64,000 bases of DNA from Neobacillus dielmonensis. Lineage in GTDB: Bacteria > Bacillota > Bacilli > Bacillales > Cytobacillaceae. The position numbers and the translations under genes are program-made. The stretch lies in assembly GCF_000612665.1 (NCBI RefSeq), contig NZ_HG942073.1:7857-71856 (forward strand), written 5' to 3'. Below the pieces are notes generated by a model, which had not been told where the DNA came from, ran no database searches, and saw only the letters and a program-made list of their open reading frames with translations. Below, in pieces: positions 8,248-16,853 of the stretch. Position 1 is the stretch's first letter; every line of letters begins with the position of its first letter.

Positions 8248-9474
8248 TTATTTGTTACGGATTGGAGGTGCGGTTTCTTCAGGAGTCAATTCGCGAATCA
8301 AGGTTGGAACCGGATAGGACACTCCGTCCTTCTTCTCGAGTTTGATTGCGTACATGGCTTGCAGCGCTTGATGATCCTCAGGGCGGTAAGTCATTTTGCC
8401 TTTAGGTGTATCAAAGCTCATTCCTTCCATGGTTTTGATTAGTTTATCAACATCCGTATCCCCATTTGTTTTCTTTAACGCCTCTACAATGGAGATGGCA
8501 GCACTCATTCCGCCAGGTGTAAATAAATCAGGTACCTCACCGTTAAACCGTTTTTTGTGCTCCGTTACGAGCCAATCGTTGATTTTGTTTTTTGGCAGAT
8601 CATGATAATAAACAGTGAAGCCCTCCATGCCCACAAGTGGTTCCATCGTCGATAAAGCAGCAATATCCGGGGCACCGGTAGAAATTTTAATGCCTTTTTC
8701 TTGGACCTTCATATCCGCTATTTGCTTCCAAGGAGAGTTGGCTCCTGCCCAAACGACAAATAGGTAGTCCGGCTTAGCATCGATAATTTTTTGGATATTT
8801 GATGTAAAATCAGTTGCTGCCGGGTCGGCATATTCTTCTTTGACGATTTCCGCACCTAATTTTTTCGCCGCTTCCTTGAAGGCAGCTACTCCATCACGTC
8901 CAAATGAATAATCGGGTGCAAGCGTAGCAATCTTGACCCCTTTCTTTGCTATTGCGGCAGCACCGGCCACGGCATCCTGCGAGGAGTTACGGGCTGAATG
9001 GAACATGTACTTATTAAACTCAGATCCTGTAATACTATCAGCAGCAGCTGGTTCTACAATCATTATTTTCTGATATTCTTCTGCCAGCGGTAAAACGGCT
9101 AATGTATCTGCCGAGCTAGAAGAACCGACAAGAAAATCTACTTTATCTTCTTCTAATAATTTCGTTGCCTTTTGTACAGCTACTTCTGGTTTAGTTTCCG
9201 TATCTTCGACGATAAACTCAATCCTTCTTCCGTCTATTTCCATTTTTCCGTCTGTTGCGTATTCAAGACCCAATTCAAAGCCCCTTAGTGTCTGCTTTCC
9301 ATAGGACTCTAAAGCACCCGTTTTCGAGGCAAGTACCCCTATTTTAAGCGGATCTTTGCTTTCCTCTTTTCCTCCATCACCTTTTGATTCAGAAGACGAT
9401 TTTCCTGAACTGCATGCACTTGCAAAAATCATCATAAACATAAGTAACCCTAATAATGACCAATTTTTCTTCAC
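8248..9474 (-). CDS. ABC transporter substrate-binding lipoprotein (HAAT, Peripla_BP_6 type)
   Basis: 408-residue extracellular binding protein with a lipoprotein signal: a hydrophobic segment followed by FASACSSGK, so Cys21 should be lipidated and anchor it to the outer membrane face. A Ser/Lys/Glu-rich linker follows, then DPLKIGVLASKTGALESYGKQ, the usual start of the first lobe. The start is GTG after AGGGGG. First gene of the operon livG-livF-livH-livM-59 aa-KAS III-hydrolase-SDR. Expression is probably controlled by the repeats at 9541-9557. The ligand is unknown. Confidence 0.9.
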   Translation of the reverse strand: MKKNWSLLGLLMFMMIFASACSSGKSSSESKGDGGKEESKDPLKIGVLASKTGALESYGKQTLRGFELGLEYATDGKMEIDGRRIEFIVEDTETKPEVAVQKATKLLEEDKVDFLVGSSSSADTLAVLPLAEEYQKIMIVEPAAADSITGSEFNKYMFHSARNSSQDAVAGAAAIAKKGVKIATLAPDYSFGRDGVAAFKEAAKKLGAEIVKEEYADPAATDFTSNIQKIIDAKPDYLFVVWAGANSPWKQIADMKVQEKGIKISTGAPDIAALSTMEPLVGMEGFTVYYHDLPKNKINDWLVTEHKKRFNGEVPDLFTPGGMSAAISIVEALKKTNGDTDVDKLIKTMEGMSFDTPKGKMTYRPEDHQALQAMYAIKLEKKDGVSYPVPTLIRELTPEETAPPIRNK

Positions 9475-9527
9475 ATTTTTTCCCCCTAAATATTTTTAAA
9501 AAGCTGTGGTCTTGCTTTGAAATCAGA

Positions 9528-9557
9528 ATAATAAATCCTAGTTGCAAAAAAGTTACA
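9528..9557 (-). promoter_or_regulatory. Promoter with 11-bp direct repeats for the transporter operon
   Basis: On the coding strand TGTAAC (9557-9552) and TGCAAC (9546-9541) start 11 bp apart, and TATTAT (9533-9528) follows the second copy after 7 bp. This matches the usual SARP arrangement, two direct repeats one helical turn apart next to the -10 box. The same hexamer recurs upstream of the acyl-CoA synthetase gene. The BTAD regulator encoded next door is the natural candidate. Confidence 0.5.
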
Positions 9558-9580
9558 AAATAGAAAACGGAAGCACCCTC

Positions 9581-9604
9581 GGAACAAGCAAAAACGCTTG
9601 TTCC
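9581..9604. repeat. Perfect inverted repeat upstream of the transporter operon
   Basis: GGAACAAGC and GCTTGTTCC form a perfect 9-bp inverted repeat with a 6-nt spacer. No T run follows on either strand, so it is a hairpin or operator candidate. The rest of the gap up to 9728 is non-coding and holds a degenerate GC-rich piece (AGGCGCTAGGATGCTGGAGC, 9704-9723) resembling known Bacillus intergenic repeats. Confidence 0.45.
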
Positions 9605-9728
9605 TGCGAAGCATTTTCTCTAAGAAGCTTTCCTTAATGTTCAGCACCGTATTGTCTGGAACGCTTCAACCGAGTTATCGCAGGGCGGGGAGCGAAGGAC
9701 ACCAGGCGCTAGGATGCTGGAGCAGGAC

Positions 9729-9753
9729 AAAAAAAACAGCCCTATTAAGGCTG
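9729..9753 (-). terminator. Terminator of the large BTAD regulator gene
   Basis: Minus-strand stem CAGCC/GGCTG followed by eight T residues; it overlaps the last codons of the gene. Confidence 0.7.
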
Positions 9754-12700
9754 CTTTATCTGTTGATGGAAACTTTCGGAGTCAATGATCATTTCATACA
9801 TATGCCTGGTTGGTTCTAATGGAGTCACACCTAACTCTTCTTCTAAAACCTCCGTACATTTTCGGAACCATTTCACGGCTTGAGGACGGTTATTTTTTCG
9901 ATAATAGCAGTACATCAATAGCCGATATGCCTCTTCCCAAGTCCGGTCTCGGGCTAAAATTTGTTCACACCAATAGATAGCAACATCGTAATTTTCCGTT
10001 CTTACCATAATCTGTGCCATTTTTTCGGCACCGCGTAAAAAATACACCAGCATGCTCTCCCGTTTACTGATACACCAGTCATCATAACGGCGGTCTGGCA
10101 AATAATCTCCATTGTAAAATGCCAGACCTTTCTCCAAGAGATGAATAGCTTTTTCTTGATTGCCTTCCATAAGTCCTGACTGAATCCATCTTTGAAATTG
10201 GGCCGTATCCAATTCAATCACGGCAAGTGGATTTAACCCATAGGAACCCGCATCTCTTATGATAAAAAAGGGATCCGTTCGTGCCTTCCTTGTTGGCTCT
10301 AACACATGATGCAGACTGTTTAGAGCTACCTTAAAATCCCGGTCGGCACTTTTTTTATCCTGATGGGGCCATAGCGTTCCAAGTATTTGTTCCTTTGCCA
10401 TTGGCTCATATCTAGTTATTAATAATTGAAAAATTTCCTTCGCTTTTTCTCGCTGCCATTCCTTTTCCCCGACCTCTTTTTCGCCAAGCCACACTTTAAA
10501 TTGACCGAAAGTCTGCACCCGGATGGAATAGCCGGGATGCGAATCGAGTGTGTTCATGCCCATATCCTGGAGAATCTTGGCTGCGTAGGCTTTTTGGATA
10601 CCCTGTTTCATGCATTCAATTAGAAGCGGGATAAAAACTTGTAAATCTCTAGGACTGAAAACAGAGGGGTTATGGAGAAAGAAGTCGTACTCATGGACTT
10701 GCACCAAACTTAAAAAGGAATCGGCTGCCTGATAATAGGAATCTAGTTTTTTCTCCAAGAATAACAGGTAAGCAAGCCAGAATTTTGCTAACATTTGACC
10801 ATAAGAATCCTCACATTGGTCAAATAAATCACCTGCTTGTTCTAAATACTTTAGTGCCTTTGGGTAATAGCCATTATTTATGCAGGTTATGCCGATGCCG
10901 AGAGTGATGAGTGCAGAGAGCCATACATCATGAACCTTTTCGGTCTCTTGTAATGCTTTCTTTCCTGCCTCCATTGCCCGTTCAAACTCTCCCCTTCTTC
11001 CGTATAGAACACACAGCCCCATTAATGGCTCCGCCTTGCCTCGATCCACATGAAGCGCTTCCATTATTTCTAATGCCGTTTGGTAACAGTTCTCCGCAAG
11101 TTCACTATCATATTTATTCAAAATTTGCACGGCATGCCCCATCCGAATCCAGCCGCATGCTTCTACAAAAGGAGCCTTTAAGCCAATCCCTTGCTGTATC
11201 CCCGCTTGAGCCAGCTCTTTTGCTTTATTCCCTTCACCGGTAAATGCCTCAATTAACGATAATAATAAGTCGGTTTCGCGATGTGCCTGTGGAAGGGATA
11301 ATAAATCCTTCCCGCGCATCTCATCTTTCTTTTGATATAGCAGCTTCTTTGCTGCTTCATAACGGCCTGTTCTTAGATACAGTCTTGCCTCAAAATTGCC
11401 GTCAATGCTGGAGATATTTAATCTTTTCGCTTTCAGGAGCCATTTTTCTGCTTTACTGGCCTTCCCTAAATTCAGCAAGTTCTCCGATAATAACTCATAC
11501 AATTTTCCAATATCCTGTGCCTCACTATTGCTTTTTTCACGATAGGAAATGGCTTCATATAACAGCCTTTCTGCATGATGGGGCTGAATCGTGTCCAAAA
11601 AAATCATGGCTTTTCCTTCTAGTGCCTTACTTATTCCCAGGTAGTCCTGACGCATGTTTGCTCCTTCATGCGCCATGTCGTAACAGGCTTCAGCCTCTTG
11701 AAATTGCGAACGGTAGCGGTATACCTCCGCTTTCAAAAGCCATAGCTGATAATAGTTGCCCATCTCACCTGTTCCCATCATCGATAATAAATCCAATTTT
11801 CCGCTCTCTAGCATTCGAAAGCCATGATCTTGTAAAATTGCAGCAATCGCTTGAACCTGTTTGATTTTTTTATAATGGTAGAGGGCTTTTTCCCATAGTT
11901 CTCTCTTTTCATAGAAACGGGCACATTTTTCATGAAGGGCTCTATAATGGCCCGGATGGCTGTTTTGAAAATGGCCCTCTAAAAATTCTTTAAACAAGGC
12001 GTGGTAACGGTAATGGGTTTTACCTGTCTTTTGAATAAATAAATTCCGATCCTTTAACTGTTCCAGCATACTTGATGCACCTTGTATTCCGATGACTTCT
12101 GTACATAATTCTTCGTCGATTTCTTCAAAGATAGCAGTTTGCTCAAGAAATTGTTGAATAATTGGCGGCTGCTTTGAAAACACCTCCATGACTAAGTACT
12201 GAAAAAATTCCTGCATGGATTGGGCAGAGTGTGCAAACAGGTCAGAAATGTCGTTTTTAAGAGGAATTTGTTGGGCAATCATGCACAGGGCGATAATCCA
12301 GCCCTCGGTCATTTGATAAATCATCTGCAACTGTTTTTCGTCTACTTCCAACCCGTAAAGATCGGTTAACAGTAATTCCATTTCCTCCATCGTTAATGCC
12401 AAATCATCCTTTGTAATCTCTAGCAACTGACCACACACCTTCATTTTCGTAAGGTGCTTCCACACCGGACGGCTGCGGCTGGAAATGACAAGATGCAAAT
12501 TAGCAGGAATATGTTCCAGCAAATTTTCCATCCACGTATTAATTGTGTAGGACTGTTCAATTTGATGGAAATCATCTAATATTAAAATTATTGCTCTATT
12601 AGTCTCCAGCACTTCATTTAGAAACAAAGAACATAGCACACTTAACTCCTCACTGCGAATATACCGATCCATCGTTTCCATATAGATTAATAGCTCTGTT

Positions 12701-12981
12701 CCAAATTCGGGAACGGCTTTTCGAATCGAGTAAATAATGTGGGATAGAAATGGAAGTATGTCATCATCCATGGACGAAATAGAATACCAGCATCCGGAAA
12801 CTTTTTCATCTCTCATAAACAAAGCAAGAGCAGTGCTTTTTCCAAACCCGGCAGCAGAATGAATAAGAGTCAAGGGATACTCCAATACCTTTTTTAACTT
12901 TTGGGTAAGCTTTGCTCTCCTAATAAAATCATCTTTAACAGCGGGAATGCGCAGCTTTGTTTGAATAATTGGAAGCTTCAT
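9745..12981 (-). CDS. Large transcriptional regulator: MalT-like STAND ATPase with C-terminal SARP/BTAD module
   Basis: 1078-residue cytoplasmic regulator. The N-terminus is a MalT/LuxR-type STAND NTPase with Walker A AAGFGKST (43-50) and Walker B IILILDDFH (131-139), then an arm region and a long helical TPR-like sensor (about 350-800). The C-terminus carries an OmpR-like winged helix (about 835-930, starting IRVQTFGQFKVWLGEKEV) and a bacterial transcriptional activator domain with TPR helices (about 940-1070). There is no C-terminal LuxR helix-turn-helix, so DNA binding should be SARP-like. It sits just upstream of the transporter operon and probably activates it in response to a pathway intermediate. 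Direct 11-bp repeats at 9541-9557 and 1682-1712 fit this role. Confidence 0.85.
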   Translation of the reverse strand: MKLPIIQTKLRIPAVKDDFIRRAKLTQKLKKVLEYPLTLIHSAAGFGKSTALALFMRDEKVSGCWYSISSMDDDILPFLSHIIYSIRKAVPEFGTELLIYMETMDRYIRSEELSVLCSLFLNEVLETNRAIILILDDFHQIEQSYTINTWMENLLEHIPANLHLVISSRSRPVWKHLTKMKVCGQLLEITKDDLALTMEEMELLLTDLYGLEVDEKQLQMIYQMTEGWIIALCMIAQQIPLKNDISDLFAHSAQSMQEFFQYLVMEVFSKQPPIIQQFLEQTAIFEEIDEELCTEVIGIQGASSMLEQLKDRNLFIQKTGKTHYRYHALFKEFLEGHFQNSHPGHYRALHEKCARFYEKRELWEKALYHYKKIKQVQAIAAILQDHGFRMLESGKLDLLSMMGTGEMGNYYQLWLLKAEVYRYRSQFQEAEACYDMAHEGANMRQDYLGISKALEGKAMIFLDTIQPHHAERLLYEAISYREKSNSEAQDIGKLYELLSENLLNLGKASKAEKWLLKAKRLNISSIDGNFEARLYLRTGRYEAAKKLLYQKKDEMRGKDLLSLPQAHRETDLLLSLIEAFTGEGNKAKELAQAGIQQGIGLKAPFVEACGWIRMGHAVQILNKYDSELAENCYQTALEIMEALHVDRGKAEPLMGLCVLYGRRGEFERAMEAGKKALQETEKVHDVWLSALITLGIGITCINNGYYPKALKYLEQAGDLFDQCEDSYGQMLAKFWLAYLLFLEKKLDSYYQAADSFLSLVQVHEYDFFLHNPSVFSPRDLQVFIPLLIECMKQGIQKAYAAKILQDMGMNTLDSHPGYSIRVQTFGQFKVWLGEKEVGEKEWQREKAKEIFQLLITRYEPMAKEQILGTLWPHQDKKSADRDFKVALNSLHHVLEPTRKARTDPFFIIRDAGSYGLNPLAVIELDTAQFQRWIQSGLMEGNQEKAIHLLEKGLAFYNGDYLPDRRYDDWCISKRESMLVYFLRGAEKMAQIMVRTENYDVAIYWCEQILARDRTWEEAYRLLMYCYYRKNNRPQAVKWFRKCTEVLEEELGVTPLEPTRHMYEMIIDSESFHQQIKQP

Positions 12982-13058
12982 CCGATCATAGCCCCTCTAC
13001 TTAAAAATTCCCAATTTTTACATTATTTTATCATATTATAGGTGCTTTGGACGATAAC

Positions 13059-13085
13059 AAAAAATACCCAGCATAAGTTGGGCAT
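13059..13085 (-). terminator. Terminator after the SDR gene 13091-13840
   Basis: Minus-strand 7-bp stem ATGCCCA/TGGGTAT with an 8-nt loop, followed by a T run. Confidence 0.7.
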
Positions 13086-13090
13086 TCCAT

Positions 13091-13840
13091 TTATTCATCA
13101 TATATCATTTTTCTGGTCATGCCTCCGTCAATGACCAAATTAATGCCCGTCACAAAATTATTATCAGGTGCGGTTAAATATAGGCAGCCCTCGGCGATAT
13201 CACTTGGCTTGCCCACCCGCTTTGAAAAATGCTGCTCATGGTCTGCGTAAGTAAGCTGTGAGTAGTCTCCTGTATGAATCCAGCCTGGTGAAATGGCATT
13301 TACCGTAATCCGGTCCTCACTTAAAGTAGCCGCTAATGCATGGGTGATAGCCACAATCCCTCCCTTAGTAGCGGCATAGCTTTCCGAGTTTGGCTCAGAC
13401 ATCAAAGCCCGTGTCGATGCAATATTGACAATCGAACCTCCTGCTTCGTTTTCTCGCATAAGCTTGGCCGCTTCACGTGAACAGAGGAACACACTTCTTA
13501 AATTTGTATTGATCACATCATCCCATTGTTCGACCGATAATTCATAGAATGGAAAAAAGCCTCCTTTCCCTGCATTATTAATTAAAATATCCACTCTGCC
13601 GTACGTTCTTTTTGTTTCTTTAAACAAATGAATAATCTCTGATTCTAATCGGATATCTGTCTTTATAAAGAGAGCCTTTCCTCCGTTCTCCTGGATTTCT
13701 CCAACAGTCCGCTTCCCAGCATCAACATCTACATCCGCAACGACGACCTTTCCGCCATTACGGGCAAATGCTGTGGCCACTCCACGCCCAATTCCACTTC
13801 CTGCACCTGTGACAACAATTACTTTATCCAAAAATTTCAT
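13091..13840 (-). CDS. SDR-family oxidoreductase
   Basis: 249-residue classical SDR using NAD(P). TGAGSGIGRG at 11-20, NNAGKGG near 90 and the Ser/Tyr/Lys set in IASTRALM and SYAATKGG are present, with the usual GINLVIDGGMTRKM tail. It lies upstream of the BTAD regulator, has its own terminator and may belong to the same catabolic block as a second dehydrogenase. The substrate is unknown. An AGGAGC-type site precedes ATG 13840. Confidence 0.85.
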   Translation of the reverse strand: MKFLDKVIVVTGAGSGIGRGVATAFARNGGKVVVADVDVDAGKRTVGEIQENGGKALFIKTDIRLESEIIHLFKETKRTYGRVDILINNAGKGGFFPFYELSVEQWDDVINTNLRSVFLCSREAAKLMRENEAGGSIVNIASTRALMSEPNSESYAATKGGIVAITHALAATLSEDRITVNAISPGWIHTGDYSQLTYADHEQHFSKRVGKPSDIAEGCLYLTAPDNNFVTGINLVIDGGMTRKMIYDE

Positions 13841-13957
13841 TTTCCTGCTCCTTTAGATTTGTCTCTCACTTCTCTTTATTTTACCAAGGAGAATATTGGA
13901 ATAAAAGGCTATCATCTGAAGATACTAAAACATCATACTAATTAAGGTGGGGTATTC

Positions 13958-14101
13958 ATGAGCGAAAAGTGCTTTTATTGTTCAAATGACATTGAGGAAA
14001 ACCAGCTTCATTTGGTTTCATTTATTACCTCCAATGAGGAGAGAAACGAATCGCTATGTGATGAATGTTATCAGGAATGGCTCCACGGGATCAAGGGGTA
14101 A
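13958..14101 (+). CDS. Small zinc-ribbon-like protein (47 aa)
   Basis: Short gene starting ATG 13958 after AAGGTGGGG and ending TAA 14101. Two CxxC pairs, CFYC (5-8) and CDEC (34-37), would bind one zinc ion. The spacing resembles small zinc-ribbon or treble-clef proteins. It is followed after 41 bp by the GGDEF-EAL gene on the same strand and may be co-transcribed. I do not recognise the family; function unknown. Confidence 0.7.
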   Translation: MSEKCFYCSNDIEENQLHLVSFITSNEERNESLCDECYQEWLHGIKG

Positions 14102-14142
14102 TGCAACTCGACTGTTTTTTCCTTTCTTTCTAATTAGGGATT

Positions 14143-16695
14143 ATGCAGTCTAATTGGAGTGTGGATTCATTGTCAATTAAGAAAAAAATCCCGCTTATTT
14201 TTTGCCTGTTAGTTTTTCTAATATTAGTTGCGAACAATGCCATCCATTATATTCGATCTAAAAACCAACTTCTAAAATATAATAACCGAGAAATTTCTAT
14301 GATCGTCAAGGAGGTATCTTTTCAGGTAGAGAATACAAGAAATGGGGCATTATTCGTGGAAAATATTCTTGCCAGAGATTTGCGGACTGCCTCCATTGCA
14401 ATTCAACACTTTCTTCCGGCCGATTATCATGATGTGAGTAATGCCCAACTCAAACAGCTCGCAAAAGAAACAGGGGTATCCCATATCACCTTACTAGCCA
14501 AGACCGAAAACGACATTATTGGAGTAAAGTCATCCGACCCTGAGGAAATCAATATGGGAACGAAAGGCTGGGGTTATTGGTACAATGCATTTCAACAACT
14601 GTTCCAATTAACCCCCGTCTCAGTTGGCAAAGGACTAACCCTAGAGAATTATTGGTCTGGTCCAATTGAAGTTGCCTCCTCCAACCCAGACCATATTGAT
14701 AAGTGGGGCTACTATTATGATGCCAGTACAAATTATATTATCAATCCTTACTTTCGGGATAAAGTATTGGAATATGAAAAGAAGTTCGGACCCATGAAAA
14801 TCATTGAAGATTTTACAAGTGAGCATGAAATTTTGGAGCTTTCCGTGTTTAATCCAGAAAAGTTTGGCAAGAAAAAAGAAGTGGTCCATTTGAATGGGAA
14901 CACCTATACGAGAATCTCTGCCGAGCCCATATGGTACGGCACTTATAATTATCCTAACACCCAACAGGATGCCTCCTATATTTCAAAAGCAATCCAGACC
15001 AAAAAGCAACAAAATTATATCGCTGACTTAAATTCCAAAAGGGTCATGAAGACATTTGTTCCAGTTTATCCTGCCAATCAAGCACCTTATGTCATAGGTC
15101 TGGTTTATTATTACGAACTTATTGAACAGGAGCTTGTCAAAGAACTCAAAGTACATATTTTGCTCTCTATTGCCATTATGATTATGGTACTCATTATCAG
15201 TTTTGTGTTCTCCTACTCCATCACCAAGCCAATAGGTTATATCGTCAATCGGGTAAATGAGATCGCCAAAGGTAACTTTGGGAAAAAAGTTATAGTGAAA
15301 CGAAATGATGAATTAGGACTGCTTGCTGAGAATGTAAATGCACTTTCAACAGATTTACAAAATTACGTCAACGATCTTGAAAACAGTCGAAAAGTGATTG
15401 AATACCAAGCATATCATGATCCATTAACAGGATTAACAAATCGTAGATTTTTTCATGAACGTCTGCATTCCATCGTGAACGAGCCCTCTTCCGAAAAGCA
15501 GCAACTATCAATTATTTTCATTGACATTGATCGGTTTAAACAAGTCAATGACACTTTTGGACATAACAAAGGGGACGAGCTCCTAAGAATTGTTGCAGGC
15601 CGACTAAGAGATTGTTTTCCTGACAAAAACCAACCGTTGATTACTAGGCAGGGCGGTGATGAATTTCTTCTTCTTTTCCTTCAATCTAGTTTAAAAGAAA
15701 CCGAGGCAGCTGCAAAAGAAATTATCAACAGTCTACGAAAGCCATACTGGATTGGGGGAAATGAAATTTTTCTGGGGGCTAGCTTGGGCATCAGCCTATA
15801 TCCTAACCATACACAAGATATCGACACCCTTATTTCATACGCTGACATGGCGATGTATGAGGCTAAGAAATCAGGAGGGAATAAAGCGGTAGTCTATTCA
15901 GACCAATTATTAAACGCAAATCTGGAGAGGACCCAAGTAGAATTACGGTTGAGAAAGGCGATTGAAGCTGGAAGCTTAGAAGTATACTATCAACCTAAAG
16001 TGAATGCTGCCACCGAATCTATATATGGTACGGAAGCACTAATTCGGTGGTTTGATGACGAACTGGGTGCAGTCTCTCCGGATTTATTCATCCCGATTGC
16101 GGAGGAAACAGGTTTAATTCAGCCATTATGGCATTTTGTTATGAAACAAGCCTGTCATCAGATGTACGAATGGAATCAAAATCTCCTTCAACCATTATCA
16201 GTTTCGGTAAATTTTTCCGCAAGGCAATTTGGGGATCCAGTTCGTATGGTTGAGCAAGTGAGAGCAATTCTATCAGAAAGTCAGCTCAAACCTTCACAAT
16301 TTGAAATTGAGATTACCGAAAGCATTCTAATGAATGATTCTAAGGAGATCTTGGAGGCACTTTCTACTTTGCAAGATTTAGGGATCTCCATTTCGATTGA
16401 TGATTTTGGAACAGGTTATTCATCATTACACTATTTAAGAAATTTGCCCATCTCCACATTGAAGATAGATAAATCATTTATCCAGGATATACAGGAGGAT
16501 TTAACCAATTCAGAGATTGTAGAAGCGATTATTAATTTAGCAAAGAGTCTTCATTTAAATGTGATTGCCGAAGGGGTTGAAAAGGAGTATCAAAAGAAGT
16601 TCCTTTTATCAAAAAAATGCTGGCAAATGCAGGGGTATTTATTTAGTGAGCCGCTAAATAAATACCAATTCGAAGAGTTCATAAAAAAAGGATAA
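14143..16695 (+). CDS. Membrane sensor with HAMP, GGDEF and EAL domains (c-di-GMP turnover)
   Basis: 850-residue bifunctional c-di-GMP protein. One N-terminal membrane helix (about 18-37), a long extracellular Cache-type sensor (about 45-340), a second helix (about 343-363) and HAMP (about 360-415) are followed by GGDEF (motif intact, about 504-508) and EAL (EALIRW about 631). The EAL residues look complete: NFSARQF, EIEITES, DDFGTGYSSL, KIDKSFI, AEGVE, QGYLFSEPL. No RxxD inhibitory site is seen five residues before GGDEF. Both activities are possible. It is the only c-di-GMP enzyme in the window and lies 15 kb from the pel operon. Confidence 0.92.
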   Translation: MQSNWSVDSLSIKKKIPLIFCLLVFLILVANNAIHYIRSKNQLLKYNNREISMIVKEVSFQVENTRNGALFVENILARDLRTASIAIQHFLPADYHDVSNAQLKQLAKETGVSHITLLAKTENDIIGVKSSDPEEINMGTKGWGYWYNAFQQLFQLTPVSVGKGLTLENYWSGPIEVASSNPDHIDKWGYYYDASTNYIINPYFRDKVLEYEKKFGPMKIIEDFTSEHEILELSVFNPEKFGKKKEVVHLNGNTYTRISAEPIWYGTYNYPNTQQDASYISKAIQTKKQQNYIADLNSKRVMKTFVPVYPANQAPYVIGLVYYYELIEQELVKELKVHILLSIAIMIMVLIISFVFSYSITKPIGYIVNRVNEIAKGNFGKKVIVKRNDELGLLAENVNALSTDLQNYVNDLENSRKVIEYQAYHDPLTGLTNRRFFHERLHSIVNEPSSEKQQLSIIFIDIDRFKQVNDTFGHNKGDELLRIVAGRLRDCFPDKNQPLITRQGGDEFLLLFLQSSLKETEAAAKEIINSLRKPYWIGGNEIFLGASLGISLYPNHTQDIDTLISYADMAMYEAKKSGGNKAVVYSDQLLNANLERTQVELRLRKAIEAGSLEVYYQPKVNAATESIYGTEALIRWFDDELGAVSPDLFIPIAEETGLIQPLWHFVMKQACHQMYEWNQNLLQPLSVSVNFSARQFGDPVRMVEQVRAILSESQLKPSQFEIEITESILMNDSKEILEALSTLQDLGISISIDDFGTGYSSLHYLRNLPISTLKIDKSFIQDIQEDLTNSEIVEAIINLAKSLHLNVIAEGVEKEYQKKFLLSKKCWQMQGYLFSEPLNKYQFEEFIKKG

Positions 16696-16730
16696 ACAGA
16701 AATGTCCGTTTATCCTTATACACATTTTTT
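16688..16730 (+). terminator. Terminator of the GGDEF-EAL gene
   Basis: Perfect 10-bp stem AAGGATAAAC/GTTTATCCTT that includes the stop codon, followed by a T-rich tract. The rest of the gap to 16853 shows nothing clear. Confidence 0.65.
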
Positions 16731-16853
16731 AGAGTTAACTTTTACAGCAATTGAGCCTGTTGATTTCCACTCCAATCAGCAGTAGTAAATCAATCTAAAA
16801 AAATATTCATATTCTTCTAGCCTGGCTAAATTTGTTGTTAATCCTTTTCTATA

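Noticed and set aside
11244..11864. 206-codon plus-strand open frame within the large BTAD regulator gene
   Set aside because: It is the reverse complement of a well-supported gene with Walker motifs; it has no ribosome site and its product looks random.
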